DNA of 64,000 bases from Anopheles merus. Taxonomy: Eukaryota; Arthropoda; Insecta; Diptera; Culicidae. The position numbers and the translations under genes were made by a program. Shown here piece by piece: positions 21,405-30,973 of the stretch; the first letter of the stretch is position 1, and every line of letters begins with the position of its first letter. The stretch is taken from NCBI RefSeq assembly GCF_017562075.2, contig NC_054081.1, positions 20,628,941 through 20,692,940 on the forward strand. The letters run 5' to 3'. Under the pieces are notes generated by a model. The model ran no database searches. It was not told where the DNA came from and saw only the letters and a list, made by a program, of their open reading frames with translations.

Positions 21405-21520
21405 TTCTTTTTCAGCTGGCTAGCAAATGCTAAGATACTTCATGCGTATCTTTAACTCCTATCCCAACCTCCTCGTGGTGCTAGCTGGATTATAATTGAA
21501 GAATGCAGATGTATTGCTTC
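21405..21520. repeat. Conserved tail segment of the transposase-like family, copy 2
   Basis: Begins cagctggctagcaaatgc and ends gtggtgctagctgg, matching 11440-11560 with a few substitutions and small gaps. It lies the same distance behind the coding remnant, so it belongs to the duplicated unit. Confidence 0.7.
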
Positions 21521-21564
21521 ACAATTATCCTCATATTAGTCCTCATATTTAAGTAATCGATCAT

Positions 21565-22775
21565 GCAGGGTTAAAACCGGGTCGTACTTATCTGAGGAGT
21601 TTTTTTGTACGTCAGGTGTCCCTCAGGGTTGTGTGCTTAGTCCACTTCTGTTTTCTTTGTTCATCAATGATGTTTGTAATGTTTTACCTCCTGATGGTCA
21701 TCTTCTTTATGCGGATGATATCAAAATCTTTTTACCTGTGTCTTCTTCTTCTGATTGTCTGAGACTTCAGCATTACCTCAATGCATTTGTTCATTGGTGT
21801 TCATCCATTTACTTCGCCTGTGTCCCGAAAAATGTTCTGTTATTTCTTTCTCTCACTCTCTTTCTCCTGTTTTATTTAACTATACTCTCTCTAGCGCTTC
21901 CCTCTCTCGTGTTATGTCCATCCGTGACCTTGGTATTATACTTGACTGTCGTCTTAACTTTAAACTGCAGCTTGATGAGGTGCTACTAAAAGCAAGCCGA
22001 ACCCTTGGGTTTATCTTACGTTTTACCTCTATTTTTAGAGATCAAAGCATCCTAAGAATCCTTTATTGTGCTTTGGTAAGGCCTATTCTTGAATATGCTA
22101 GTATCATCTGGAATCCTCCCACTATTGATGGCTGTTCGAGAATTGAAAGCATTCATCGCCTCTTTACCAGGATTGCTTTTCGTCGTTTGTTCGGTGCTGC
22201 CTCACTACCTCCCTATGAAACGCGATTGCAGTTATTCAATCTTCACTCTTTAAGCTTCCGCCGCCAAGTGTTTCAGGCTTGTTTTATTGGTGGCTTATTA
22301 CTTTCTGCTACTGATGCTCCTGATTTACTCTCGTCCATCTCGCTGTATGTTCCCTCTCGTTCTCTTCGTCCACGTGATCCTCTGTCAATTGAAACACGTC
22401 ATACTCTTTATACTTTCAATGACCCTCTTCTGTCCTGTTTCAGATTGTTTAACCACTTTTACTATCTCTTTGATTTCGACTCCTCTCTTAACTCTTTCCG
22501 TAACCGTATTTTTTCTTCTAATTCCCTTTAATTATTCTCCTTAGTTTTCTATTACTCTCTTTTTTTTTTGTTAAGTTTATGATAGTCTCTACGCTCTACC
22601 CTTGTTTTTTTCTTTTCTTTTTTGCTAGGTCAAGACTAGGTTAGTTAGGCTTAGTTTTTCATGAATCATTTTGTTTTTTTGTTAGTATTTGATTAGTTTT
22701 AAGTCCATTATATTTAGCCTTGATGGCAGATATTGTATTAAATAAATGAAATGAAATGAAATGAAATGAAATTAT
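21565..22775 (+). pseudogene. CR1-type non-LTR retrotransposon fragment B with 3' tail
   Basis: 5'-truncated at SYLSEEFF; continues through SGVPQGCVLSPLLFSLFIND, catalytic LLYADDIKIF, and after a shift near 21820 through the thumb and C-terminal part (VMSIRDLGIILDCRLNF) to a stop at 22531. The T-rich 3' UTR ends in five tandem ATGAA units (22745-22771), the expected simple-repeat tail. It is a different copy from fragment A, since both contain the YADD region. Confidence 0.88.
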
Positions 22776-22921
22776 AAACTAATAGGGATGGAGGAACTTT
22801 TTATATGTTACTAAATTTGTTTCATAAATAAATGTATTTCTTGATTTCAATGATTGATAAGTGTTTACATTTTTTATATTTATGTGAATCTTTACAAATT
22901 TACTGATAATATTCTAAGCTT

Positions 22922-24046
22922 CTAAAGTGAAACTATTTCTCGCAACGTTTTTGTTTCATTTCTTCCCTTCCCGTGATCCATTTTACTCACTGAAATCTTC
23001 TTCACGTAGTCGTCATTCAATTGAAGAAATTTGTTTCCTCCAGCAAATTTGATTAATACGAATACATTTTCAAACGCAGCAAATGCGACTTTTTGAATGG
23101 GACGACCAATCCATGACCAACTACATTTTGAAAGAAATTCCCTAGTAAACAATAGATCTATTATTTTGTCAAGTCTTTCTTTAACATATTTTATATGATC
23201 AATTGTATACAAAAGTGAGCATAGCATCACAGCTATATACGTATTAACTTGTAAGTTAGCATTAAAGGCTTCTAACTCTTCTTCTGTATCAATGGCAGTG
23301 ATGGCTGTATTGCGTGAGGTTGTCCCAGCTCTCGGATTCATTGCATTAAACATAATTTGAACCTCAACCGCAGTCTGCTTCGATAGCTTAATAAGAATGT
23401 CCACTTTTTATCAAGTGAATTATTATGCACGCCGGATGATGAAGATGAACCAGATAAAGACGGTAGACTGGGCGAGGATGACGGTCCGGAAGAGGATCGC
23501 TGTCCCGGCATGGCTGACGAACTGGGCATAGATCCTTTGAAAACAAATGTACCGGGAACATCAGTAATGGGTGGCGGTGACGATGGGACGGTCAACAATG
23601 ACGGTCCGGAAGAGGATTTCTGTCCCGGTATGGCTGACGAACCGGGCATAGATCCACCGAAAAGAAACTTACCGGAAACATCACAGATGGGTGGTGGTGA
23701 CGATGGGATGGTCAACAATGAAGGTCCGGAAGAGGATCGCTGTCCCGGCATGGCTAACGAACTGGGCATAGATCCTTTGAAAAGAAATGTACCGGAAACA
23801 TCACGGATGGGTGGCGGTGACGATGGGACGGTCAACATATCTAACGAAACGAATATAGGTGGTGGTGACGATGAGACAGCCAACAATGTCGAATCAAGAA
23901 TATCAGGAGTAGCGGGCACGACCGATGGAACAGACGGTGGAGCAGAAAAATCCAATGGATTGGAGGTGCTAATTTCCATCATTTCGAGAATCGGCTGTGA
24001 AGCGAATGTTGCATATCGATGATCATGATCAATGTTTTGCATTTTC
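22922..24046 (-). CDS. DUF4806-type protein, one-base frameshift
   Basis: Minus-strand exon with a good acceptor (ctttttag) at 24047 and stop at 22922. The N-terminal half is Ser/Pro-rich with imperfect 40-residue repeats (VPSSPPPI...PGQRSSSGP). The C-terminal half has the DUF4806 pattern: DTEEELEAFNANL, then a run ending LLFTREFLSKCSWSWIG. The two halves are in different frames; one more A in the run at 23405-23409 (plus-strand T5) joins them, so this is probably a sequencing error. Function is unknown; such proteins are abundant and variable in mosquitoes. An upstream exon ending CCCAG before gtaag at 24125 fits by phase and is split by the hAT-like element. Confidence 0.7.
23460..23850 (-). 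repeat. 120-bp coding tandem repeat in the DUF4806-type gene
   Basis: The motif ggtccggaagaggat occurs at 23482, 23602 and 23722, exactly 120 bp apart, and a degenerate fourth unit follows to about 23850. 120 is divisible by three, so copy-number changes keep the frame. Confidence 0.9.
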
Positions 24047-24177
24047 CTAAAAAGATAACTGTTACGTTGGCGTTTGATTTATATTAGATTCTAACATGAT
24101 TGAAAGCATCTCATCAACTTACCTGGGTGTATAAGCTTCTGGACTAGTGTTGGCCGTTCCGATCCGAACCTAGTAAA

Positions 24178-24445
24178 AAAAGTTCCGTTCTTTATGTAGG
24201 CCGTTCCGTTCCGATCCTTTATACAAAATCGTTCCGTTCCGTTCATTCCGTTCTTTCCGTTCTTTCCGTTCATTCCGTTCCGTTCCGTTCATTCCGTTCA
24301 TTCCGTTCATTCCGTTCATTCCGTTCATTCCGTTCCGTTCCGTTCCGTTCATTTCGTTCTTCCCGTTCATTCCGTTCATTCCGTTCTTTCCGTTCATTCC
24401 GTTCCGTTCAACTCGTTCTTTCCGTTCACTCCGTTCCGGTCTTTG
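24178..24445. repeat. TTCCGTTCA minisatellite inside the hAT-like element
   Basis: About 265 bp of irregular units such as ttccgttca and ttccgttct, all multiples of a TTCCG core. It yields Met-Asn-Gly and Glu-Arg rich minus-strand frames that are not genes. Shorter TTCCG runs also lie near the right end (25400-25450), suggesting the core came from the element's subterminal sequence. Confidence 0.92.
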
Positions 24446-25013
24446 CCGGTTCAATGTTGTCAGCAAGGTGCTATCGTTCGTGCGTTCCGTTTTTTAAAAA
24501 AACCGGCTTTGTCCGGCTGTTGCTTGCTGCATGCAAGATAACTGTTCACTCTTTCTCGCACACAGTATGTGTTGCCTGAGCACTCTCCCATGCTCACAGG
24601 AATATTCATCGCACTTCGTCGCGTATCGTTTATAAAAATCGTGATAAGCGAGACCAAAAATGTTATTTGGTGTTATGGTGCAATTTGTAACATATATTAT
24701 ACTTTTTGTTATTATTTAGCTTATCCTAACCAGACAAATAATTATTATAAAATTTAAATCTGTACTCATATGGCAGAACGGGTTGGAAGAGATGTATTAT
24801 AATATGCGATTATGACCAACGAAAAAAAAAATGTATTTATTTTTTATGCCACGATATCCGCTTGATCTTGGCACTCGGCATGATTCCAATATTTAGCCAT
24901 TCGATTCCAAGCATTCTGTTCCATTCGACAACCGTTTGAGTGCCGTGATGTTGTAAACGATTTATGTGAAAAAAAACTATTTGTTCTAAGTAGTAAATGA
25001 AATTCAAATAATT

Positions 25014-25203
25014 AGTCAATCTCGTGATACAATCGTCAACTCGGACCACTCAATAACATCGGCATGGGTAAAAGCCTCGAATGGATCGTGTCCCAATACG
25101 CTGGGATGATTATCCTGCTATGGGCATTTAAGTTACTGATAGCCAAACCTATTAGTGGTACAGAAAGGCTTTGACCGAAAATGGTCGTCGCATCTAAAAA
25201 GTT
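25014..25203 (+). mobile_element. Diverged SINE copy inside the hAT-like element
   Basis: Follows the SINE at 2368 in order: ctcgtgatacaatcgtcaactcg head, a degraded B box, gattatcctgctatggg, and aggctttgaccg. It is older than the first copy and has no clear tail or duplication. Confidence 0.7.
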
Positions 25204-25568
25204 TAAAAAATGCTAGATAATAAATGCATTCTTTATATTAGCACAGCTGGTACAGCTTTCTGGACATCAGGTTGAACCCTGGTGATTTCAGAATGATGAT
25301 TTAAGAAACGCCTTTTCATATCCTGTCTCAAGTAATACCTCCCCCCCCCCCGGATGACAGTTTTGCTTCTAAGCCCTGGATCGGTTCATTTGCACCCCAG
25401 GTTCACGTTCCGTTCTTTTTGAAAAATGAACTAGTTCCGTTCCGTTCCTTTTTTTAACGAAATTCCCAACACTATTCTGGACAGTCACAAAGCCGGTATG
25501 GAGTGGAGTTTTCGTAAGTATGCCTCTTGATAAAAAAAATACCTTAACAAAATTTCCTCTATTCACAG

Positions 25569-25740
25569 AATTCAAATGTGGTAGAACAGAACAATGCAGA
25601 ATTAACAGTCGGCACATATAGACAGGTCATGCTTGATGGGGTGAATGTGACGTTACGGTGGGGCCTATGTGTGCCTACTTGTGTGAAAGAGATAAGGCAC
25701 ATATGCAACATACAAAAACAAAAGTGCAAAAAGATGGGGG
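25569..25740 (+). other. Exon-like plus-strand frame, weak NRF-domain resemblance
   Basis: A strong acceptor (ctctattcacag) precedes an open frame containing VTLRWGLCVPTC, and a strong donor gtaagtatg lies 57 bp upstream at 25513. The Gly-x-Cys-x-Pro-x-x-Cys pattern recalls the N-terminal domain of nose-resistant-to-fluoxetine acyltransferases, but the segment is short and no neighbouring exon confirms it. It conflicts with a minus-strand exon reading for 25475-25511. Confidence 0.2.
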
Positions 25741-26183
25741 GTATGTCTATGTTTTTTGCACTAGAGCATTTTTTATACCATCTGCAAGGTGGAATGTAAA
25801 ATGAGGTGTAGTTATAGCGCTTTTGGCGATCCCCCCCTGGGCTCTTATTTGGACAGATGGTTTTCCGCTTGTATATGTATTGATGGATTTTTTACGTTTA
25901 GCATGGTCAATATTTGGTGGAGATCAATTTGGATGAATATTTTAGTTTATTAGAACACAGCCCGTGATTTAAAATGAAAATTTTCCTTCGAGAACTTGAA
26001 GCGTTCGCCAAACACGGAAAACTAACTGTCAGTTTTCTTCGTCGATTCTTCTTCCACCTATATGTCAAAACGGGCCTATAACTTGACCTGATATCTTTAC
26101 GGTCCTTGGACCAGTCGTTAAAATTAACAAATGAACTCAATGCGTTTGCCATGCCAAATTCTAGCAATTTTTAACGACTTTGG

Positions 26184-26393
26184 TTAAGAGGATAATGATC
26201 CGAAGGGTTGAATTTCTGTCCCGAACGTTGTGAACGAGCGCTCGACACCGTCTGACGGCGCAATCGGGGCACCCGGTGCCGGCTGGGCCTCTGTTGTTGT
26301 GCTGGTAGGGCCCGACTCGTCGCCGTACAGCTTCCGGAGGATCCTCTTGAACGGTTCCTCGTAACCCCAAGTTCCAGGATAGAGGAAAATTGG
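26184..26393 (-). CDS. Orphan terminal exon of an unrecognised host gene
   Basis: A minus-strand frame of 69 codons follows a strong acceptor (T run then gcag) and begins PIFLYPGTWGYEEPF, ending FGSLSS and stop. Third codon positions in the middle are nearly all G or C, unlike the surrounding DNA, which supports real coding use. The product is Ser/Thr/Pro-rich at its end and I do not recognise it. Upstream exons should lie at higher coordinates, beyond the copia insertion; candidate splice signals near 35600 and 35710 gave no convincing joined frame. Confidence 0.4.
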   Translation of the reverse strand, partial: PIFLYPGTWGYEEPFKRILRKLYGDESGPTSTTTEAQPAPGAPIAPSDGVERSFTTFGTEIQPFGSLSS

Positions 26394-26505
26394 CTGCAAA
26401 AAAAGGAATAAACACCACGATTAGCATCCTAGTCGCTAGCGTCACCAAACAATCTTCTTCTTCTTTCGTGGTCCGCTTACATACCGAACATACCGAATCA
26501 TATAC

Positions 26506-26604
26506 TAAAGACGTCTGTTCTAATTGAATATTTTATTACAACTAACTAATCCTTAACTACGTTCATAGACTACTGTGATCTACAACGATTGCTAGATTAC
26601 AACA
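26506..26604 (-). repeat. 3' LTR of the copia element
   Basis: 99 bp; on the minus strand it starts TGTTGTAATC directly after the purine tract gagaggggg (26605-26613). It differs from the split 5' LTR only at an a/g near 26530. Confidence 0.92.
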
Positions 26605-26611
26605 CCCCCTC

Positions 26612-29600
26612 TCAATCGCTGACTCCAATTTTGCTTCTGAGATATTCAAATAGGTTTGCATCCAAAGCTTTCGTTAATATATCCGCTTGCTGTTCAGTAG
26701 TACTTATCGGTTGAATCTTAACATGACCAGCAGCAACATGGTCTTTAATGAAATGATGTTTAATATCCAAGTGCTTTATTCTTTTGGATTCAGCATTCTT
26801 AGCCAGACCAATACAGCCACGGTTGTCTTCGTATATAATAACTGGATCCGATGGTGTTTTGCATTCCAAATCTTCCAAAATACCAGCCAACCAGATTCCT
26901 TCGGAAACAGCAGCACTTAGCGCTACATATTCAGACTCACTTGATGACAAGGAGACTGTCGACTGCTTCCGGCTTGCCCAAGATACTGTTGAACCATATG
27001 CCTTAAACAAGAAACCAGTTACGGATTTGCGATCTTCTGCATCAGACGCCCAGTCAGCATCGACATATCCTTCGAGTGATCTACTTCCTGGATTTTTCTT
27101 GTAGTGTAGCAGTCCCATAGTAGCAGTTCCTTTAAGGTATCTCATGGTACGCTTAAGAGTTTGCCAATGATCTTCCGTTGGTGATTGTTGAAATCGTCCC
27201 ATGTAAGCTACGGGATAGCACAAATCAGGTCGCACACATAGCATTTGATACATCAAACTGCCTAGCGACTCTCGATATGGCTGTGCAGTATGATTTCCTT
27301 TTCGACTCAACTGAAGTCCTTTCTCCATCGGGGTCTTCGCTGGATTACATTCCGACATTCCAAATTTTTCTAAAATTTTGTTTGCAGCTGCCTCCTGTGA
27401 CAGCTTCAGTTCGCCACGATTACGGTTGTACTCCATTCGCATTCCCAGGAAAAACTTCGTTTGCCCACAATCGGTCATTTTAAATTCATCTGTGAGCCGC
27501 CGTTTCAGTCTCTCCATCGTTCGAATATTTCGTCCAACAATCAGAAGATTGTCGACATAAAGCACCAGATAAATTTCATCACCTTTTTCAGTTGAAACGT
27601 ACAGACAGTAGTCCCGGTTTGATCTACGGAACCCAAACTTCAACAATGACGAGTTGAAGCGGTCATTCCAGCATCGTGGAGCTTGTTTTAGACCATAAAG
27701 CGATTTTCTAAGTTTGCACACGATACCTGGTCTAGCCCTCACGCCTTGGGGCACTTCCATGTACAGGTCCTCCTTTAACACTGCGTGTAAGAAAGCCGTT
27801 TTGACGTCCATTTGGTGCACGTGTAAGCCACGATGGACGACAACAGCTAGTTCTACTCTAACTGTCGACAGCCTAGCAACGGGTGCAAATGTGTCTTCAA
27901 AGTCAATCCCGGGCCGTTGTAGAAACCCTTTGACTACAAGTCGTGCCTTGTACCGGACCTGTTGTCCGGTTTCATCCTCCTTCAGCCGGAACACGCGGTT
28001 TTTTTAGCGGTTTCACACCGGCTGGACACACCGTCAGCTTCCACACATCGTTGACCTTCATGGAGTTTAGTTCATCTTGTACCGCTTGGTACCATCGGTC
28101 ACGATCCTCACGAGCATTAATGTCGTTATACATTTCTGGAACGTCTGAAGAAAACGGAGGGCCAACAGCACAAGCACTGAATCCGGTAATATAGTCAAGG
28201 AACTTACCGGGAAATCGGCGCTCCCGTTCGCTCCGCCTCCTAGACTGTTCGCCACTAGGGCCGGAAGACAAGTCCAGATCTAGATGCGAAGGGAGCGCGG
28301 TATCGTCTGCTTCCGCTGCATCTTCATCATCATTACACGATTGGACACCATCGCAGTCAAGTGATTCAGTTGAAGAGTTTTCCCCATATTGCTCGTCTGG
28401 ATCTTCTTCTTGTTCTACATTAACGGCATCCTCGATCACTTCTTCCCCGATTACTTCTTCCCCCTCTTGCTCGTAGGTTAGCGGTACAATTAATTTTCCG
28501 TTATTTTGTGTATCATTCGTCCATGGAAAATATGTTTCGTTAAACTTCACATCACGAGCAATAATGATTTGTTTAGAATCCTTGTCCCACAGCCGATAGC
28601 CGTTTGGTGCATATCCGACCATGAATAACTGTCGACTTTTTGCATCACGCTTCTTTCTTTGTTGATTCGGCACCCATGCAAATGCTTGACATCCAAAGAC
28701 ACGAGCCTTTTCCAGACTTGGCTTTCTTCCATACCATAGTTCAGCAGGCGTAACGTTCTTTGATATCGCAGACGTTGGACTTCGATTTAAGATGAACACA
28801 GCTGCTAGCACAGCTTCACTCCACAATGACTTGGGCGCATTCGATCCAATTAACATAGTACGTACCTTTTCGATAAGAGTTCGGTTGAACCGTTCCGCGA
28901 CCCCGTTCTGTTGCGGTGAGTAGGCTACTGTTGGCTCCACCTGAATTCCCATCGCCTTGTAGTACTTCTGTTGATTATTCGAAAAATACTCACGTCCCTG
29001 GTCTATAGTGAGTTTTGAAATTTTCGTACCAAACATCGCAGTCGCCATTGCTGAAAACTCTTTGAATTTTTCAAAGACCTCCGATTTCTTTCGAAGCAAA
29101 TACACCACAGCAAAATGGGACTGATCGTCTATGAACGAGACGAAGTAGCGAGTCCTTCCCACGATGGCGTGTCGATCGGTCCACATACGTCAGAGTGGAT
29201 ACGTTCCAACGGTCGGGTTGCCCTGTCTCTGGCACCATTGAACGGCTCTCGACAGTGTCTACCCAAGACACACACGTCACAAAACTTGAGCTTTTCCGGT
29301 TTGAAGCGCACACCCAGAGCAAGGTCTTCACGTATCATAGTAGACATGGCACCTTCACTGATGTGACCGAGACGACGGTGCCAAAGATCAGCATACTCCA
29401 CTTCTGCTATACTTGCATTAGCCCGTTCAATTTTCAATTCGATAGCGTACTGATTTCCTCGCAGTTTTCCAGTTGCAATTATTTTTCCATTGATTTTCAT
29501 TATCACTTGCGTTTCTTGAAATATGACCTCCACACCAGCCTTCGTTAGCTTTTTCACAGACATGAGGTTTTCTCTTAAAGTCGGCACATACAGAACGTTT

Positions 29601-30580
29601 TCAGCGCTCATCAGAACGCCATGGTTGCTCATTCCGTTAATAACGCCGCTTTCTTTGGCCACTAGAGATTCCCCATTCTTCGCTACATCGATGAAAACTG
29701 GCTGTTTCAAGTTTTCCACGGTTGTAAAAAACTTTTTTGAATTTACCATGTGGTCACTAGCTCCTGAATCCAGCAGGAATTGAAGCTGATCACCGGTTTG
29801 TACCCTACGTCCGATTCCATCCGCCATGAACACAACTTGTCTTGATTCACTGGCAACGTTGGCTTTCGTTTTAATTCGACAGTCCTTTTTCATATGCCCT
29901 TTCTTTCCACAGTTGTGACATTTTCCGTTGAATTTTTCAAAAACGTTCCTATTTCGATTTTTTCCAGCAAATGCAGTAGGCTTCTCCTCAGAATTTTCGA
30001 TTCTATCCAAGCGCTTGCATTCGTCGCCTAGCAACCGGGTCTTCATTAATTCATACGTTAATTGTGATTCAGGAAGGTTTTCTAATGCCGTCATCAGGGC
30101 ATCATAGGACTCCGGAAGCGTTAAACTCAAAGCCGAACAGACGTCACTTTCTTCAAGTTTTGATCCGGCCACCCGAAGCTGCCGAACCAGATCCTCAAAT
30201 TGTTGAAGGTGGGCGCGCAACGATGTCCCTTCCTTCAACTTCAGACGAGCGATCTGGTTCCTTAAGACCATTTGCCTTCCCGAGGATTTCTTGGCGAATG
30301 TATTCTCTAGTGCTTCCCACATTTCCTTCGTAGTGGATTTTTCTCGAATACATCCCAAGTATTCGTCAGAAATAAAGCTCACCAGTAGAGACATTGCCTT
30401 CGCGTCCATTTCCTCAAACTTGGTCACTTCACTGGCCGCTGGTGGAACATCCTTTATCACTGCGTCCCATACTTTCGACGCTTTCAAAAACGCTTCGACC
30501 CGAAATTTCCAGGTATCGTAGCCTGTTCCGGAAAACTGCGGTATTTCGTGAACCGCCACTTCTTTGTGCTTATCGCCCAT
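26612..30580 (-). pseudogene. Copia Gag-Pol polyprotein, two frameshifts
   Basis: Gag begins MGDKHKEVAVHEIPQF at 30580; a CCHC knuckle (CHNCGKKGHMKKDC) and protease (FLLDSGASDHMV) follow. Integrase has a GAG pre-domain (LWHRRLGHIS) and catalytic residues in HSDVCGPID, TIDQGREYF and NGVAERFNRT. RT has QMDVKTAFLHAVL and the active-site box as YVDN rather than YVDD, so a metal-binding Asp is lost. RNase H (GYVDADWASD, SSSESEYVAL) ends with a stop at 26612. One base is missing near 29160, and one T too many at 27989-27995 shifts integrase into RT. Apart from these three faults it is intact. Confidence 0.92.
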
Positions 30581-30636
30581 AACCTAAAGACGTCTGTTCT
30601 AATTGAATGTTTTATTACAACTAACTAATCCTTAAC

Positions 30637-30919
30637 TGTTGCAGTCCGCCGAGACTGCAGCCTCTTCGCACACTCGATGCTTTCCGGGAACTGACAGCAT
30701 TCGATGTATAGCGAATATAGTCGTCTCTTTCTCTCTCTCTCTCGTGCATGATCCATTACGATCGGGGATCCTGCGATGTAACGAACACTCGGGATCTTAT
30801 CTGCACCAGCAATAGACGTGGCTAGCGCGCGCGGCACCGTATTCCTTTTACTTTTATCATTTGATCGTTTTTATATATATGTTTGTTAAAATAAAGTATA
30901 AGTCAACAACAACATAAAA
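30637..30919 (+). repeat. 5' LTR of gypsy-C
   Basis: Starts TGTTGCAGTCC, contains a CT run (30725-30743), and ends AACATAAAA before GTGGCGACGAGT, the probable primer-binding site (30921 on). Confidence 0.93.
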
Positions 30920-30973
30920 GTGGCGACGAGTTTAAGTGGAAACGGTCAACGACAAGTAGGGAAACGCCGCAGA

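Larger units (their letters stand above)
24145..25474. mobile_element. Non-autonomous hAT-like element
   Basis: Ends TAGTGTTGG (24145) and CCAACACTA (25474) are inverted, and the flanking 8-mer TTCTGGAC is identical on both sides (24137-24144 and 25475-25482): the 8-bp duplication expected of hAT transposons. It is 1330 bp, has no transposase frame, and carries a TTCCG minisatellite and a SINE copy. On the minus strand its site lies 11 bases from a CAG/gtaag splice donor, so it may interrupt an exon of the DUF4806-type gene. Confidence 0.88.

Noticed and set aside
24178..24445. Regular short repeats resembling a CRISPR array
   Set aside because: The units are contiguous TTCCG variants without spacers, and the genome is eukaryotic; it is a minisatellite in a transposon.
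24091..24466. Minus-strand Met-Asn-Gly and Glu-Arg-Asn repeat frames as a repetitive protein
   Set aside because: Translation of the minisatellite; present in several frames without start context or conservation.
30291..30582. Plus-strand frames opposite copia gag
   Set aside because: Antisense of a clear Gag reading frame.
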